From Paragyromitra xinjiangensis (taxonomy: Eukaryota > Ascomycota > Pezizomycetes > Pezizales > Discinaceae), in the NCBI GenBank assembly GCA_038503065.1, contig JBCAMK010000006.1:868001-932000 (forward strand): a stretch of DNA of 64,000 nucleotides. Direction: 5' to 3'. A program made the translations under genes and the position numbers. The notes beneath the pieces were generated by a model, which had not been told where the DNA came from, ran no database searches, and was given only the letters and a program-made list of their open reading frames with translations. This document shows positions 47,408 through 58,834 of the stretch, in pieces. How positions within the stretch are numbered: position 1 is the stretch's first letter; each line of letters starts with the position of its first letter.

Positions 47408-47432
47408 TATTAATTATTAATTATTAATTATT
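47408..47432. repeat. TTAATTA tandem tract
   Basis: About three and a half units of a 7-bp TTAATTA repeat in the shared promoter. Confidence 0.85.
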
Positions 47433-47842
47433 CCCTCTTTCTCTCTCGGATTAGTAAACGTCGATCGGAGAGGAAAGTGGGGGAATAATAGATTGTTATT
47501 ATTGTCATTGACGCATGTATTGTATTATCTTCTCTATTCTTACTATTCTATTATTCTCTTCCCTATTATTCTCTATAATATTATTCTCTCTTCCTTATCC
47601 TTATCATTCCCTTCCATTCTCAGCCTCTTCTCCTTTGGGCCATTTCATCCGGAAAGAGGAATCTCGACTCCTGGACTCTCACCGCCCCCTTCTCCTTCAC
47701 GTACACCTACACCACACCCCCACTGCGGACGCCTACGTATCCCTCCGCCTCTCGCGCGGCACTGAATAAATACATATCTCTTCATTCTCCAGGCGAGAAT
47801 ACCTCCAGCTGTCTGCTCCCCAGCTATCTACCCCCGCCCACA

Positions 47843-50699
47843 ATGTTCTCTAACGCCCTCAAATCTTTCACCTCAAACATCTCCTCCAACTACATCCTCT
47901 CCCCCTCCCCCGTCTCCCACTCCGGTCCCTGGAAGATCCACGACGCCAAGAAGAAAAAGACCAACCAATCCGTCTCCGTCTGGGTCTTCGAGCGCAAATC
48001 TCTCGATCCCGGGGGAGGCAACCTCTCCCTCCGCGGCAGCAACTCGCGCGACGGTCTCAGAGCCGCCCAAGACGAGGTCGTCGAGCGCCTCAAGAAGGAA
48101 GCAAGTCTTCTCGCTCGACTGCGACATCCATGCGTGCTGGAACTTGTTGAGCCTGTGGAGGACACGCGAGGTGGGGGGCTGATGTTCGCGACGGAGCAAG
48201 TGATGTGCAGTCTTGGCGTGTTACTCGCCGAGAAGGATGAAGAGGAGGGGAGAGGTGCCAGTGCAAGACGGAGGAGGGAGGTGGATATAGATGAGTTGGA
48301 GATTCAGAAGGGATTGCTACAGATTGGGAAGGCGTTGGAGTTTCTACATGAGAGCGCGGCTTTGGTACATGGGAATCTCACGCCTGAGGCGGTTGTGATA
48401 AATGCAAAGGTGCGTGGAGAATGAAGCTGGAGAGCTATGGAGCTGTGAGCTATAGAGCTTCACCGAGCTCAAGCTCTGGTACATCTAGCTATTCACCCCC
48501 CTCTCCTACCCCCTCCGGATCGCTAACTCTCTACAGTCCGACTGGAAACTCACCTCCCTATCATTCACAATCTCCTCCATATCTCCCCCCCTCCCTCCCG
48601 CCTTCGACCCCCGTCTCCCCCCCTTCGTCCAACACTCCCTCGACTACTCCGCCCCCGACCTCACCCTCGACTCAACCCTCACCCCCTCCAGCGACCTCTT
48701 CTCCCTCGGCCTCCTCATAGTCGCCCTCTACAACCACCCCCACCGCTCCCCCCTCGAAACCCACAACTCCCCGTCAACCTACCGCCGCCTCCTCACCTCC
48801 GCCTCCACCACCCCCTCCCCACACAACAACTACTTCAGCACCCGCCCCCTCCCACGTCCCCTCCTCGACTCCCTCCTCCCCACCCTCCTCACGCGGCACC
48901 CCTCCACCCGCTGCACCGCACGCGAATTCCAACAAAGCCCCTACTTCGACAACATCCTCGTCTCCGCGCTCCGCTTCCTCGACGCACTCCCCGCCAAAAC
49001 CCCCTCCGAAAAAGCCTCCTTCATGCGCGGCCTCCCCAAAATCCTCCCCCAATTCCCACGGGGGGTCCTCGAAAAAAAGGTCCTCCCCGGCCTCGTCGAA
49101 GAGCTCCGAGACGACACCATGCTGGCACTCATCCTCCCAAACATATTCATAATCGCCTCCCAAGGCAGCGCCCGTCTATTTCAAGACCGAGTCCTCACCC
49201 GTCTCAAAGAAGTATTCATAGCCCCCACACCCACAACCGAAGCCAAAACCGCCGCCGCCAAAATCGCGGAACGCGAGAAGGAAGCCGGGAGAGAAGGCGG
49301 GCTCACTGTGGTGTTATCGCATTTGAGCGTTATTATGGAGAAGACGACGGCGAGGGAATTTAAGGATGATATTCTACCGATTTATCAACTTGCGTTGGAG
49401 TCCTCGACCCATGCGTTGCAGGATCTGGCGTTGAGGAGCTTGGGTGGGATTCTGCCGAAGTTGGATTTTCCGACGCTGAAGGGGGAGGTGTTTCCGGTTG
49501 TTGCGGGGGTGTTTACGAAGACTTCGTCGTTGGGGATTAAGATTAGGGGGTTGGAGGCGTTTAAGGTGTTGTGTGGAGGGATGGTGGATGAGAGGGATGC
49601 GTATGCGAAGCAGAGGGCGGTGAGGAAGGAGGAGTGTCCGGTGTTGGATAAGTATACGATTCAAGAGAAAGTTGTGCCGCTGTTGAAGGGGATCAAGACG
49701 AAGGAGCCGGCGGTGATGATGGCTGCGTTGGAGGTGTTTGCGCAGGTTGGGGGGGTGTGTGATCGGGAGGTTGTAGCGATGGAGTTATTACCGGGGTTGT
49801 GGACCATGAGTTTTGGTCCGTTGTTGGGGTTATCGCAGGTTTGTAGCCTCCTACTCTACTACGGTGGGTACTGACTCGTATAGTTCCAAGCTTTCATGTC
49901 GACGATTAAATCCCTCTCTGCAAAAATCGAACAAGAGCAAACACGTAAACTCCAAGAACTAGGCACAACCATCGCCCCAGCCAACACCGACATCCTCTCC
50001 TTCGGCGGGACCCCAGGCCCACGTCCCATGTCCACTAGCAACGACACAGAATTCGAAAACCTCGTCTTCGGCAAACCCACCTCCGCCCCAGCAAATGGCT
50101 GGGGAACCCCACCACCACAGAAGAAACCCGAAACCCCAGCGTTCAGCTGGAGCACCCCTTCAGTAAGTGGAAGAATTGGATCGCTATCACCACCACCACC
50201 ACAACGACAGTCAAGAGCTGTCACCCCAGATGTGAACCTAAGCACGTTCACACCCATGACACCAGGGACCCCTAGCACATCTGGTTTGGGCGGGATGAAT
50301 ATGGCAACACTCAACCTCCAGCCATCCGCCGGCTTCGGCAGCACTACAGCTCTACGTTCAACCCCGCAGCAGCCAGCAACAATCGACTGGTCAACCACAC
50401 TAACACCCAGCAAACCATCATTCATGCCACCACCACTCAGCACACCATCCTTCACTACACTAACACCCAAACCAGCAAGCGGGTACAGCAACTACAACCA
50501 AAACAGAACCAACGGAGGCACCACACAAGAAAGCCACCCAACAATACTATACGGTCAAACCCGACAGCAGGCCGCACCAACCGGCAGTGGCGCGTTCGCG
50601 GGGTTTATGATACCGCCGCCGCCGGGAGGTGGGATGAATCTGGTTATTGGGTCGAAGAAGGAGAAGAAGGGGTTGGATCAGTGGGAGAGTTTGTTGTAG
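47843..50699 (+). CDS. SCY1: SCY1-like pseudokinase with HEAT repeats, 894 aa
   Basis: Exons 47843-48409, 48537-49838 and 49884-50699. Intron 1 (127 bp, GTGCGT ... CTAAC ... CTACAG) joins INAK to SDWKL; intron 2 (45 bp, GTTTGT ... CTGAC ... TATAG) joins LLGLSQ to FQAFMSTI. Both are phase 0. The N-terminal third is a kinase-like domain; the catalytic loop reads VHGNLTPEAVVIN (no HRD) and the metal site SDWKL (no DFG), so it is a pseudokinase. Middle residues (about 340-600) are helical HEAT-type repeats. The C-terminus is Pro/Ser/Thr-rich and ends KKEKKGLDQWESLL, the family's terminal motif. SCY1/SCYL2-family proteins act in clathrin-related Golgi-endosome trafficking. Length suits fungal members. 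Codons switch from C-ending to G-ending within each exon. The 193-codon first frame and the 283-codon second frame are just exons of this gene. Confidence 0.93.
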
Positions 50700-51170
50700 T
50701 TTTTGGGTTTTGGAGTCTGGGTTTTGGGTGGAAAAGTTTAGATTTCTCTTTTTTGAAAAGGGTGGAGGTGGAGGTGGAGGTGGAGGTAATGATTATGGTA
50801 ATAGATTGATTGATTATGAGGATTGGTTTTCAGGTTGACAGGTTTTATGGGCGTTTTGGTGTGCGAGTGAGAATATGTGATCTTGATTAGTCGGGTGGCT
50901 GCTGAGAGTATATTTGGGCGGTTTATAGCCTACTCAGTGTGCTAAAAGCTTCTTTTGGGGATTGTTAAGCGAATAAGGCGTTCCGTACATTTTTCGTGCA
51001 GACCTCATTCAGTCTTGGGTTAAGGGTCAGGGTTATATGTATCGTTCAGTGGCTTGGCGGTCGTCGAGACAAGCTGCAGCACGCTAGGTGGAAAACTATG
51101 CAAAATATCCAGTCGTTGGTTATCACCTGCCCACTCATGATCAAGGATTGGGGAGCGTAAACGCAATGCA
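50700..51170. other. SCY1 3' flank and intergenic
   Basis: Holds a GGTGGA tandem repeat (50760-50788) in the probable 3' untranslated region. No gene. Confidence 0.45.
50760..50788. repeat. GGTGGA hexanucleotide repeat
   Basis: About five tandem units, just downstream of the SCY1 stop. Confidence 0.9.
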
Positions 51171-51386
51171 TACCGTATTTTCTCGCACATAACGAAAAGG
51201 ACCGGACTGGAGATATTGGCAATTGGCCCAGACTTAGTAAGTATCGAGATATAAAGCACAGGGTTAGGGTTAAAACTGCTAGATCTCCAGCAGCGCAACA
51301 GCAATAGAGTGAGGAATTGCTTTAGATCACCCAATTACCAATACCCCCGGTCCAGTTCTTTTCATTATGTGCGAGAAAATACGGTA
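51171..51386. mobile_element. 216-bp MITE with 56-bp inverted arms
   Basis: Left arm 51171-51226 and right arm 51331-51386 are inverted copies, both starting TACCGTATTTTCTCGCACAT and ending in ATTGG-type sequence; about seven differences, mostly transitions. Reading TA-CCGTATTTT ... AAAATACGG-TA gives a TA target duplication as in Tc1/mariner elements. The 104-bp centre has no coding capacity. Confidence 0.8.
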
Positions 51387-53455
51387 GATGGTGGGTGTCG
51401 GAATAGCTACTAGCGAGCATATGACGAGGGATACACAGGCTGTAGGAGATATAGCCACGCAACAGTAGGGTATACATGTATATACACATCGCTCAGCTAG
51501 GGCCTTGGACAGTCATACATATACTTAATACACTTCATGTTCCGACTCCTCGCAGTCGACCTGAACCTGGATCATCTTTTTGAGTCGTTATTCCAACACC
51601 CCACAGCTAATGGAAATGTTAGCAAAAGGATGCATGACTTTACATGAAACTATTGAAACTCTATATATTTTTTCAAAGTAATGGCAGTGGGTGGTTGTGG
51701 CGGAATAAAAACTCACCTTTGGCGGTGAAATTCATGAAGTAGCTGGATCTATAGAAGGCTACAAAGCGTATTGTTAGGAGATTTTTGATTTAGAGGGATT
51801 TCTGATAAAAATCTTCAAATCGAAGAGCTATCTGCGGAATTTGGTGGGGCGCCTGGCGAGACATGGCGTTCCATACTCGATTTTGATTGGCCCAGGTTTA
51901 AGCTTACACTAGAAAGGTTCGTGCGCTATTAAATCATCTCTGCCATCATGTGAATCTTTTCTCTAGTTTACATGCTTCTATCAGAAGATTAAGCTCTCCA
52001 TTACTAGACGCGGTGTGGTATAGAACCCGTAAAATATCTACCAGGGAGGCCGCAATACGTCTACATATGTATCTACAGCGACAAACCATCCCGGAAAACA
52101 GTCCTCTGCCTCAGCCTCTTGAGATAGAAGGAACTATCAATCGTGGTACCTATAGAAGTATTATGAAATGTAAGATACACTAGTGCCACCTGCAACCACG
52201 TAGACGCTCTCTAGTGCCCAACCGAAAAGTTTTGTAAAGTAGAGGTCCGCACAATCAAACGGGAGTTTTATTATCGGTCAGAATGAGCACACTTGCAGGG
52301 TCTAGCTTTATATAAAGCAACTATTCCGCGGATCTGCGAGCTAAACAAAGTCTCCGCCAGACCCCAACGTGAAATTCTGGACGTGTACCATGCAAGTTAG
52401 GACAGAAGGAACTCAGCGCGACGTCAATGTGTAGAATGTTGATGAACATAGTGCTTAGGGGCTGATCTGAATTTGGAAACGCACGTGTGAACTGGCTTTG
52501 TACAGGGTGATTTTGTTCTCCCTATGAAAGGGTGCGATAGAAATTATAAGGGATCTGGATATGGTATTGAGCTACGCGCTGCAGGGCTTTTTTCCTTTTT
52601 CTCTTTTCATTAGGCAAGATTCCATCTTGTCATAGTTGTCGGGTAAAAACAGAAATACTAAGCAGATAATTTTCTTATAGCTAACCCCCAGAAGGGATGA
52701 TATTTACTCTTATCTAGCGGCAGCAGTATTGGCTTAGAACATTGTGCTAATCTAACTAGCTAGAGTGGGAGAGGCGCAGTTCTTTTAAATGGGGGGAAAT
52801 GATAAATTGTATCACTCATGAAGAGTTAAGCCAAAGAAATACCTAATTAGTTCCGTTAACCGGATCCTGAAGAAGAGACCACAGCCTATCACTAGCATGC
52901 TAAAATGGCCGGCTCTGAGGTATTGCACGTGTATAATGAAAAGCTTGCTTAACTTTCTGCAGGCCGACTTTAAGTCTACCCTTATATACTCTGACTTCAC
53001 ACATAAAAAAACCCCGATTTTGGCCCATTTCGCGGCTCCCCCAAGATTCCATACAAGCCTCTAGTCAATCGCGAGCACGCGTACGTACTAATTAGAAACT
53101 TTCTCTAAAACTGGCAACTCTTACAAAAATAATTATCCGACCTCAACCCAAGACAGATCTAAAAGGAAATACCATCAATTCCCTATTCCTAGGTTTTAAA
53201 TGCAGAAAATCAATCTCAAAAGCGAGACCTAGACCCTAAGGGTAGAAAGCTCTAGAAATGAGCTTCAAAAATACCTCAGTTAGCTTCAGAGAAAAAGTTC
53301 GGATTCGCCATAGGGTTTAGATATATTTAGAATGAAGGAATCCTTACAAGATGGGTGATTCAAGCTTCCTGTACGAGATTCATCTCCTAGCAACAGCTTT
53401 GCGCAATATGCTAGCTACTGTGTTATGTCTTTCCTAGATTGCCGTCTGTAAAGCC
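51387..53455. other. Intergenic, no supported gene
   Basis: A 77-codon plus frame (51950-52183) has no support. The stretch at about 53200-53400 resembles 53980-54180, the 3' flank of the ankyrin gene, and so belongs to a tandem duplication. Confidence 0.45.
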
Positions 53456-53800
53456 GTTATCTTGTGAGAATCATATAAGCCTAAGGCATCAGTGACATCA
53501 GCACCAGCCCTGAGTAGCTTGTCAACTATTTTCACGTATCCTCCCTTGGCCGCCTCATATAATGCTCTTCCAAAATCGGCGTTGACATCGCAACCAGCCT
53601 TGAGCAGCCTTAGCTGCAGCTTCTAATATCATAGTCTGGCCTTTTGGTGGATGTCTATACCAGCTCTGAGCGGCATTTCAACGATTGCTTCATGTCCTCC
53701 TCCGGCCGCCGCTTCCAGTGCTATGGACATCCCCCGCTGCTAGAGTGCTCACATCAGCACTAACCTTGAGTAGCTTATTGACCAAGGTTGCCAAGGAGGT
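53456..53800 (-). pseudogene. Degenerate ankyrin-repeat fragment
   Basis: On the minus strand, pieces such as ADFGRALYEAAKGGYVKIVD and KLLRAGADVTDA are clear ankyrin units of the 30-residue type used by the neighbouring gene, but frameshifts and deletions break it into about four units. Its 3' flank (about 53330-53400) matches the 3' flank of the intact gene (about 54120-54180, shared GAAGGAxTCCTTAC and TTCAAGCTTCC), so this is a tandem-duplicated, dying copy of that gene's end. Confidence 0.75.
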
Positions 53801-54178
53801 TATAAGGAAACTGCAGCCAGTTACTGGAACCTGATATTACTTCCGGTGATCGGATCCCGATGTACGAGTCTCAAGCTATTACTTATATGTAATGCATACG
53901 TAGCAAATACCGAAGGCTTTTACGATCATGAATATCCAGGCCAAATCCAAACGAAAAAACAACCAATTCCATATTTCTACACTTGATTTATATATAGGAA
54001 AGTAATGTGAAAAACGAGATCTGGGCTGGAAGAGTGGAAAAACGCTGGAGAGGCAAAGAAAAATCAAATTAGCTTCGGAGCCAACAAGAACGTTCAAATT
54101 CAAATAAAATTTCAGTTTTTTACTGCGAAGGAGTCCTTACGAAATCAATGGTTCGAATTCAAGCTTCCCATACCGAGT
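53801..54178. other. Spacer and 3' flank of ankyrin gene A
   Basis: A-rich; resembles 53200-53400. No gene. Confidence 0.5.
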
Positions 54179-57100
54179 TCAACCCCTGGCACCAGCCTCC
54201 CGTAACTTGTCGACTATCGCCTTATGCCCGTTACTGAGTGCAGCCTGTAGTGCCCACCCAAAGCCGGCATCGGCATCGGCACCAGCCCTAAGAAGCATGT
54301 CGACTACTACCTCATGCCCCCCTTCAGCCGCTGCCTGTAACGCACATCCTGAGTTGGCGTTAACATCTACACCGGCCTTGATCAGCTTGTCGACTACTGT
54401 CTCACATCCTTTTTCGGCCGCCAGCTTTAGTGCCCATCCTGAATCAGCATTGGCATCAGCACCAGCCTCGAGCAGCTTGTCGACTACTGCTTCATGTCCT
54501 TTTTCCACTGCCCACTGCAGCACTAATCCTAAGTCGGCGTTGACATCGGCGCCAGCCCCGAGCAACGCACCGACTACTTTTTCATGTCCTCCTTGGGCTG
54601 CTAACCCTAATGCCAATCCTGAATCAGAGCCGTCATAGGCACCGGCTTTGAGTAGCTTGTCAACTATTGCCTCGTGACCGCTCGTTGCCGCAGCAAGAAG
54701 TGCACATCCTGAATCAGCGTTGATATCAGCACCGGCCTTGAGCAATCTATCGACTATTGCCTCGTAACCTTCTCCAGCCGCTGCTTGCAACGCCTGCCCT
54801 GAATAGGCGTTGACATCAGCACCGGCCCCGAGCAGCTTTTCAACTATCGTTTCGTGTCCTTCTTCAGCCGCCGTCTTGAGTGCCCATCCCAAACCGATAC
54901 TAACACCAGTACTAGCCTTGAGCAGCTTGTCCACTATTATCTCATTCCCTCCCTTGGCAGCCAACTGCAGTGCGCTTTCTAAACCGATGTTGATACCAGC
55001 GCCGGCGTTGAGCAACATGTCAACTACTACTTCGTGTTTCCCCATTATCGCCGCCTGCAGTGCCTCTCCTGAATGGGCGTTGACATCAGCACCAGCCTTG
55101 AGCAATTTGTCGACCATTGTCTCACGCCCCCTTTCAGCCGCTATCCGCAATACCAATTCCGAACCGATGTTGACATCTGCACCTGCCTTGAGCAATTGGT
55201 CGACTATCTCCTCATGTCCCCCTGTGGCTGCCTCCCTTAGTGCCAATCCTGAGTCGGCGTTGACATCAGCACCAGCCTTTAGTAGCTTCTCAACTACCAC
55301 TTTGTGTCCCTCTCTAGCCGCCAGCTGCAGCGGCTTCTCTGAACCAGTGTTGACATCAGCACCGATCTTGAGCAGTTTTTCAACCACTGCCTCATGTCCT
55401 TTTTCCGCTGCTTCATGCAATGCTGTGCTCCCACGCCAGGTTGACGCATTAACCTTAGCACTATTCTTGAGTAACTTGCTGACAATTTTCTTATGTCCAC
55501 TTTCTGCCGCAGCTCGCAGTGCCCCTCCTGAATAAGCATTGACATCAACACCAGCCCTTAGCAGCTTATCAACCACTGCCTCATGGCCTTCTCTAGCTGC
55601 TGCCTGCAGCGCTCTTCCTGAGTCGATATCGACATCAGCACAAACTTTGAGCAACTCTTCCACTATTGCTTCATATCCTCTTTCGGCTGCCATCTCTAAT
55701 GTGGTAGACCAAGTTTTTGCTGGGAAGTTGTCAATACCCATTCCCTTTTCAGACATAAGCAGGCGTAACACTTCTATCTTTCCATTTCGTGATGCATCGT
55801 GCAAGGAATACCACTCCTGGACATCTTTCTCGTCTATAACTACACCTTTCGCTTCCAATAAAAGTGTGGTGATATTATGTTGGTTTTCTTCTGCCGCCCA
55901 CCGAAAAACCGAAATGTAACCCGTAGCGCTTTCAAGTCCATCGCCGCTGGGGATCTTTGAATTACCCGATTTAGATAAGTTTGAGCCCAGGTCCTCAACC
56001 GCCAGTCGCAATCTGACTGCAAAACTGGCTTTGGGATAGCTTGTTTGCGAACCAAGGCCCGACTTATCTATGAGAAGATCTTCGAACACATCCCAATACT
56101 TATTTTTCACCGAGAAAAGCAAAATGAACGCTTGCAGAACCTCAAGGTCGTTACCATTATGCTGAGAATGAAACAGGTATTCTTCAACCGCTTCCCAAAT
56201 AACACACATATGCCTTGCATCTAGTCTAAAGTTTAGCCCCGTGCAAAAAATACCAAGTACCTAGAACTCCGCAACAGTAGGGCCATACCTAAAGATGTCG
56301 AAAGTTCTATTCGTTGCTTTTCGATTTGTACCGAGTTTTCGGCGTAACAGGGGCTCACATCCCCCACTAAGCCAACGTTAATACCGCAGGAGTGAACATT
56401 CACTACGGCCGAAAAATACCTGAGAGTTCTTCTAGGACAATCCAATTCTGGTTTCCAAGAACTACTCGTGAAACCTTGTCGTTTTTATGTATCAAAAAGA
56501 GAACAATACATGGTACCGGCTTTGCATTCTCGTTTGTTTGATAGTTTCCAAATCTAAACTCGATGATAGTTAGGATTGCCCATTGATAAGGTTCTAAAGG
56601 AGAATGCAGGAAGGTGACCTTTGGAACAAGATATCTTCGTCTTCCGTCGCCCATAACTGATTTTCAGCCCTAGCCGAATTTGGATGAATCGTTGGTTGTA
56701 GCACCGGCCCCCTAGCTTGGGACTCCCAAATTTGTAGGTCACAGTTAAGAAGATCTCTAAGGTTCGGTTTTACAAGTTTCAACGTGTCGATATTCCCGAG
56801 TTCACTTCTAATAGTCTAGTGATAACTCAATAATTAATTCTCTTAGCCAGTAGTTATTAGCAACTAACCTCAGAAAGCAGCTCCACGCCGTAACGGATGC
56901 CCGGGTCAAGAAGATCGAATTGTGGATGCAGCACGATAACATCAAGCAATATCCAAGAAGCCTTAATAAGGTCAAGGTAGCCCTGCTGAGAAATACACGC
57001 CGTCGGATCTAACAAGGATCTCGTAGAGAGATTCATTTGGGACTAATGGAAAATAATTTGTCAGCAGGATTCAAGTCAAACTAACCCTAAACCAGCCAGG

Positions 57101-57889
57101 AGGTCTACCTTCATTAGCCACCATCTACCCGCTTGAATCCAATCATCAATTCCAATCGCTAGCCATCTTCGCTTTCCAACCTCAGCATTTTTCATCAGTG
57201 CCGCACTAATCAAACCTATCCCAGACGCTTTATCGATGACAACTGAGATTGTAGGAGGCGTTGAGGAGTCATTGGTTCCGCGCTTTTGGATCATATCTCG
57301 GATCTCACTAGTTGTTTTCTCCAGTCTTATGTTTGACGATTCGATACGTTGTAGAGAAGAACTAAAAGAAGTTCATTCAGCATTACCCGTACTTTCTACA
57401 ATGGGTAACCTTACTTTCCCGCAGAAGTCAATAATAGGTTCATAGCTCCATTATGATAAGCAATCTGCATTAGGTCAGTAAAGCTATTGAAAAGTGACAC
57501 CCAAGACTCACCCTGTTTCGCAAAGAATCCAGCTCTGGGGCATCAACAGACCACTTGAATTGGGTCCACATCTTTCTTGTCCGTGAAGAGCCATCCAGTC
57601 TGTCATATTTTTTTGCGAATTCCTCTAACTCCTTCAAGGTTACTTCGATCTTACCCATCGTTTCTTTCATCAATCGAGCTCGATCCTCCCCAGCACGTAC
57701 GAAGGTTGAGTTCGGATCGTTGGATTCTTCCTGTAAAAGACGCATAGACTGAGATAAAATGGTGATTTCATGGCAGAGCAATTTAAACTCCTTGGGTGCG
57801 TTTTTGGCAACTTTGTAGCATTGGGTGTAAAGATTCCAGGCGAGTTGCGCCACCCCTATAAAATCCCCTGCGCTAAAACCGAACGACAT
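54179..57889 (-). CDS. Fungal STAND-type N-domain / ankyrin-repeat protein (locus A), frameshifted
   Basis: Seven exons by splice and frame reading: 57889-57512, 57464-57415, 57361-57109, 57042-56869, 56815-56420, 56366-56261 and 56213-54179, with introns of 47-66 bp. Joined length is 1130 aa after allowing for one missing base near 56598, where exon 5 reads SCILL-stop in one frame and LEPYQWAILTIIEF in the next. The first 126 residues (FSAGDFIGVAQLAWNLYTQC, helical, Glu/Lys-rich) match the fungal STAND/HeLo-like N-terminal domain. A middle region of unknown type contains VVLGNQNWIVLEELSG and RHMCVIWEAVEEYLFHSQ. About 19 ankyrin repeats follow (residues about 555-1128), mostly 30 residues long (ALxxAAxxGHExxVxxLLxAGADVNAxSG). 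No NACHT or NB-ARC domain is seen. The break may be a homopolymer sequencing error or early pseudogenisation. Such proteins are often linked to non-self recognition; here that is inference. Confidence 0.75.
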
Positions 57890-58611
57890 TGCTGCTGTTA
57901 TTTTTCGCTGTACAAGAGTTAACTAGAGAGTAGTTTTAACTAGGCCGTAGTAACTGCCTCGCTGAGTTTAAAGTTATCGTGTGTGTTGATCTTCTCACTC
58001 TCTACAAGCAAGCAGAAATGGCCGAAGCTGCTCGAATGGTAAAAGTAATTTTTAGCCATCAATAACCCCGCTCGAGTCTGATAGAACAGTGGAAGCCTGA
58101 AAATCTCGATTAGCTATGCATGATATGCAAGGCGGATGATCTACCCAATGGACTTATCTACCACCACATGTTTGCTCCCCAGCGCCATGTTCCTAATATC
58201 ATATTAACTAGTGAAACTCGTCAAGTTTAACCACCGATTAGACTGCGCATATTCAAAAGTGAGTCTCTTTGCTCAGTCCCATCAGACTCTTTTAACGTCT
58301 CGAGAGACGTTGAGTTTCGCCAATTAATACGCGCCCACGTCTATATCAAGACTAAGATCGCCCAAAAGGCGACACCCTATAGTTCCGTTAAGTTGCGCCT
58401 ACAAGGCTACGGTCGGATAGTATGATCTGTTTGGAGACAAAAGTAATCATTACTGCGCGGAGCAGTGTAACTCTTCAATCACATATCACAAAGGGTGGTC
58501 CTTTGAGATTGGGTGCAGAGCGCCACACTTATACTGATATGGCCACATGCATCAGTCCATCCTATAAGAATAGAAAAAGTTTACAACCAACTTTGTACAG
58601 TTGCGTCCAAC
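57890..58611. other. Upstream region of locus A
   Basis: A stretch at about 58090-58150 resembles 60655-60715, the start region of the ankyrin gene of locus B (shared GAAAATC, ATGCAAGGCGG, CCAAT on the plus strand), suggesting a duplicated remnant. Otherwise no gene. Confidence 0.45.
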
Positions 58612-58834
58612 AAGTTCTTACCGGTTTTGAGGTACCCGATGCAGCGAGGTGCCACAAACCACCCAATAATGAACTATGAAAATATTTACTACTCGACAAA
58701 AAAGAAGGCATCATGTTTGCTTAAATTAATAACAGTATGTCCTCTATTGTATTGGTATGATACAGGATCGGGTGTTGTGCTGTGAGGCTTGTAATACTTT
58801 GCTGCATCGTGGTGCCTCAAAAACTGCAAGAATT
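58612..58834. repeat. Imperfect inverted repeat, possible MITE relic
   Basis: 58612-58647 and 58798-58834 are inverted copies with about eight mismatches (shared TTTTGAGG, ACC, CGATGCAGC). About 150 bp between arms, non-coding. Confidence 0.45.

Larger units (their letters stand above)
47105..47842. promoter_or_regulatory. Divergent promoter region between BCAT and SCY1
   Basis: 738 bp between the two start codons. It holds an E-box CACGTG (about 47331-47336), a near-perfect palindrome CAATTAATCAATT-CC-AATTGATTAATTG at 47348-47375, a TTAATTA tandem tract at 47408-47432 and polypyrimidine stretches near both starts (CT-rich on the SCY1 side, the same on the minus strand at the BCAT side). No Leu3-type CCGG-N4-CCGG site was seen. 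Confidence 0.6.

Noticed and set aside
49859..50491. 210-codon minus ORF
   Set aside because: Antisense shadow of the Pro/Ser/Thr-rich third exon of SCY1.
54810..55535. 241-codon plus ORF with regular Ser/Pro/Ala repeats
   Set aside because: Antisense of the ankyrin array; its repetitiveness mirrors the 90-bp repeat unit.
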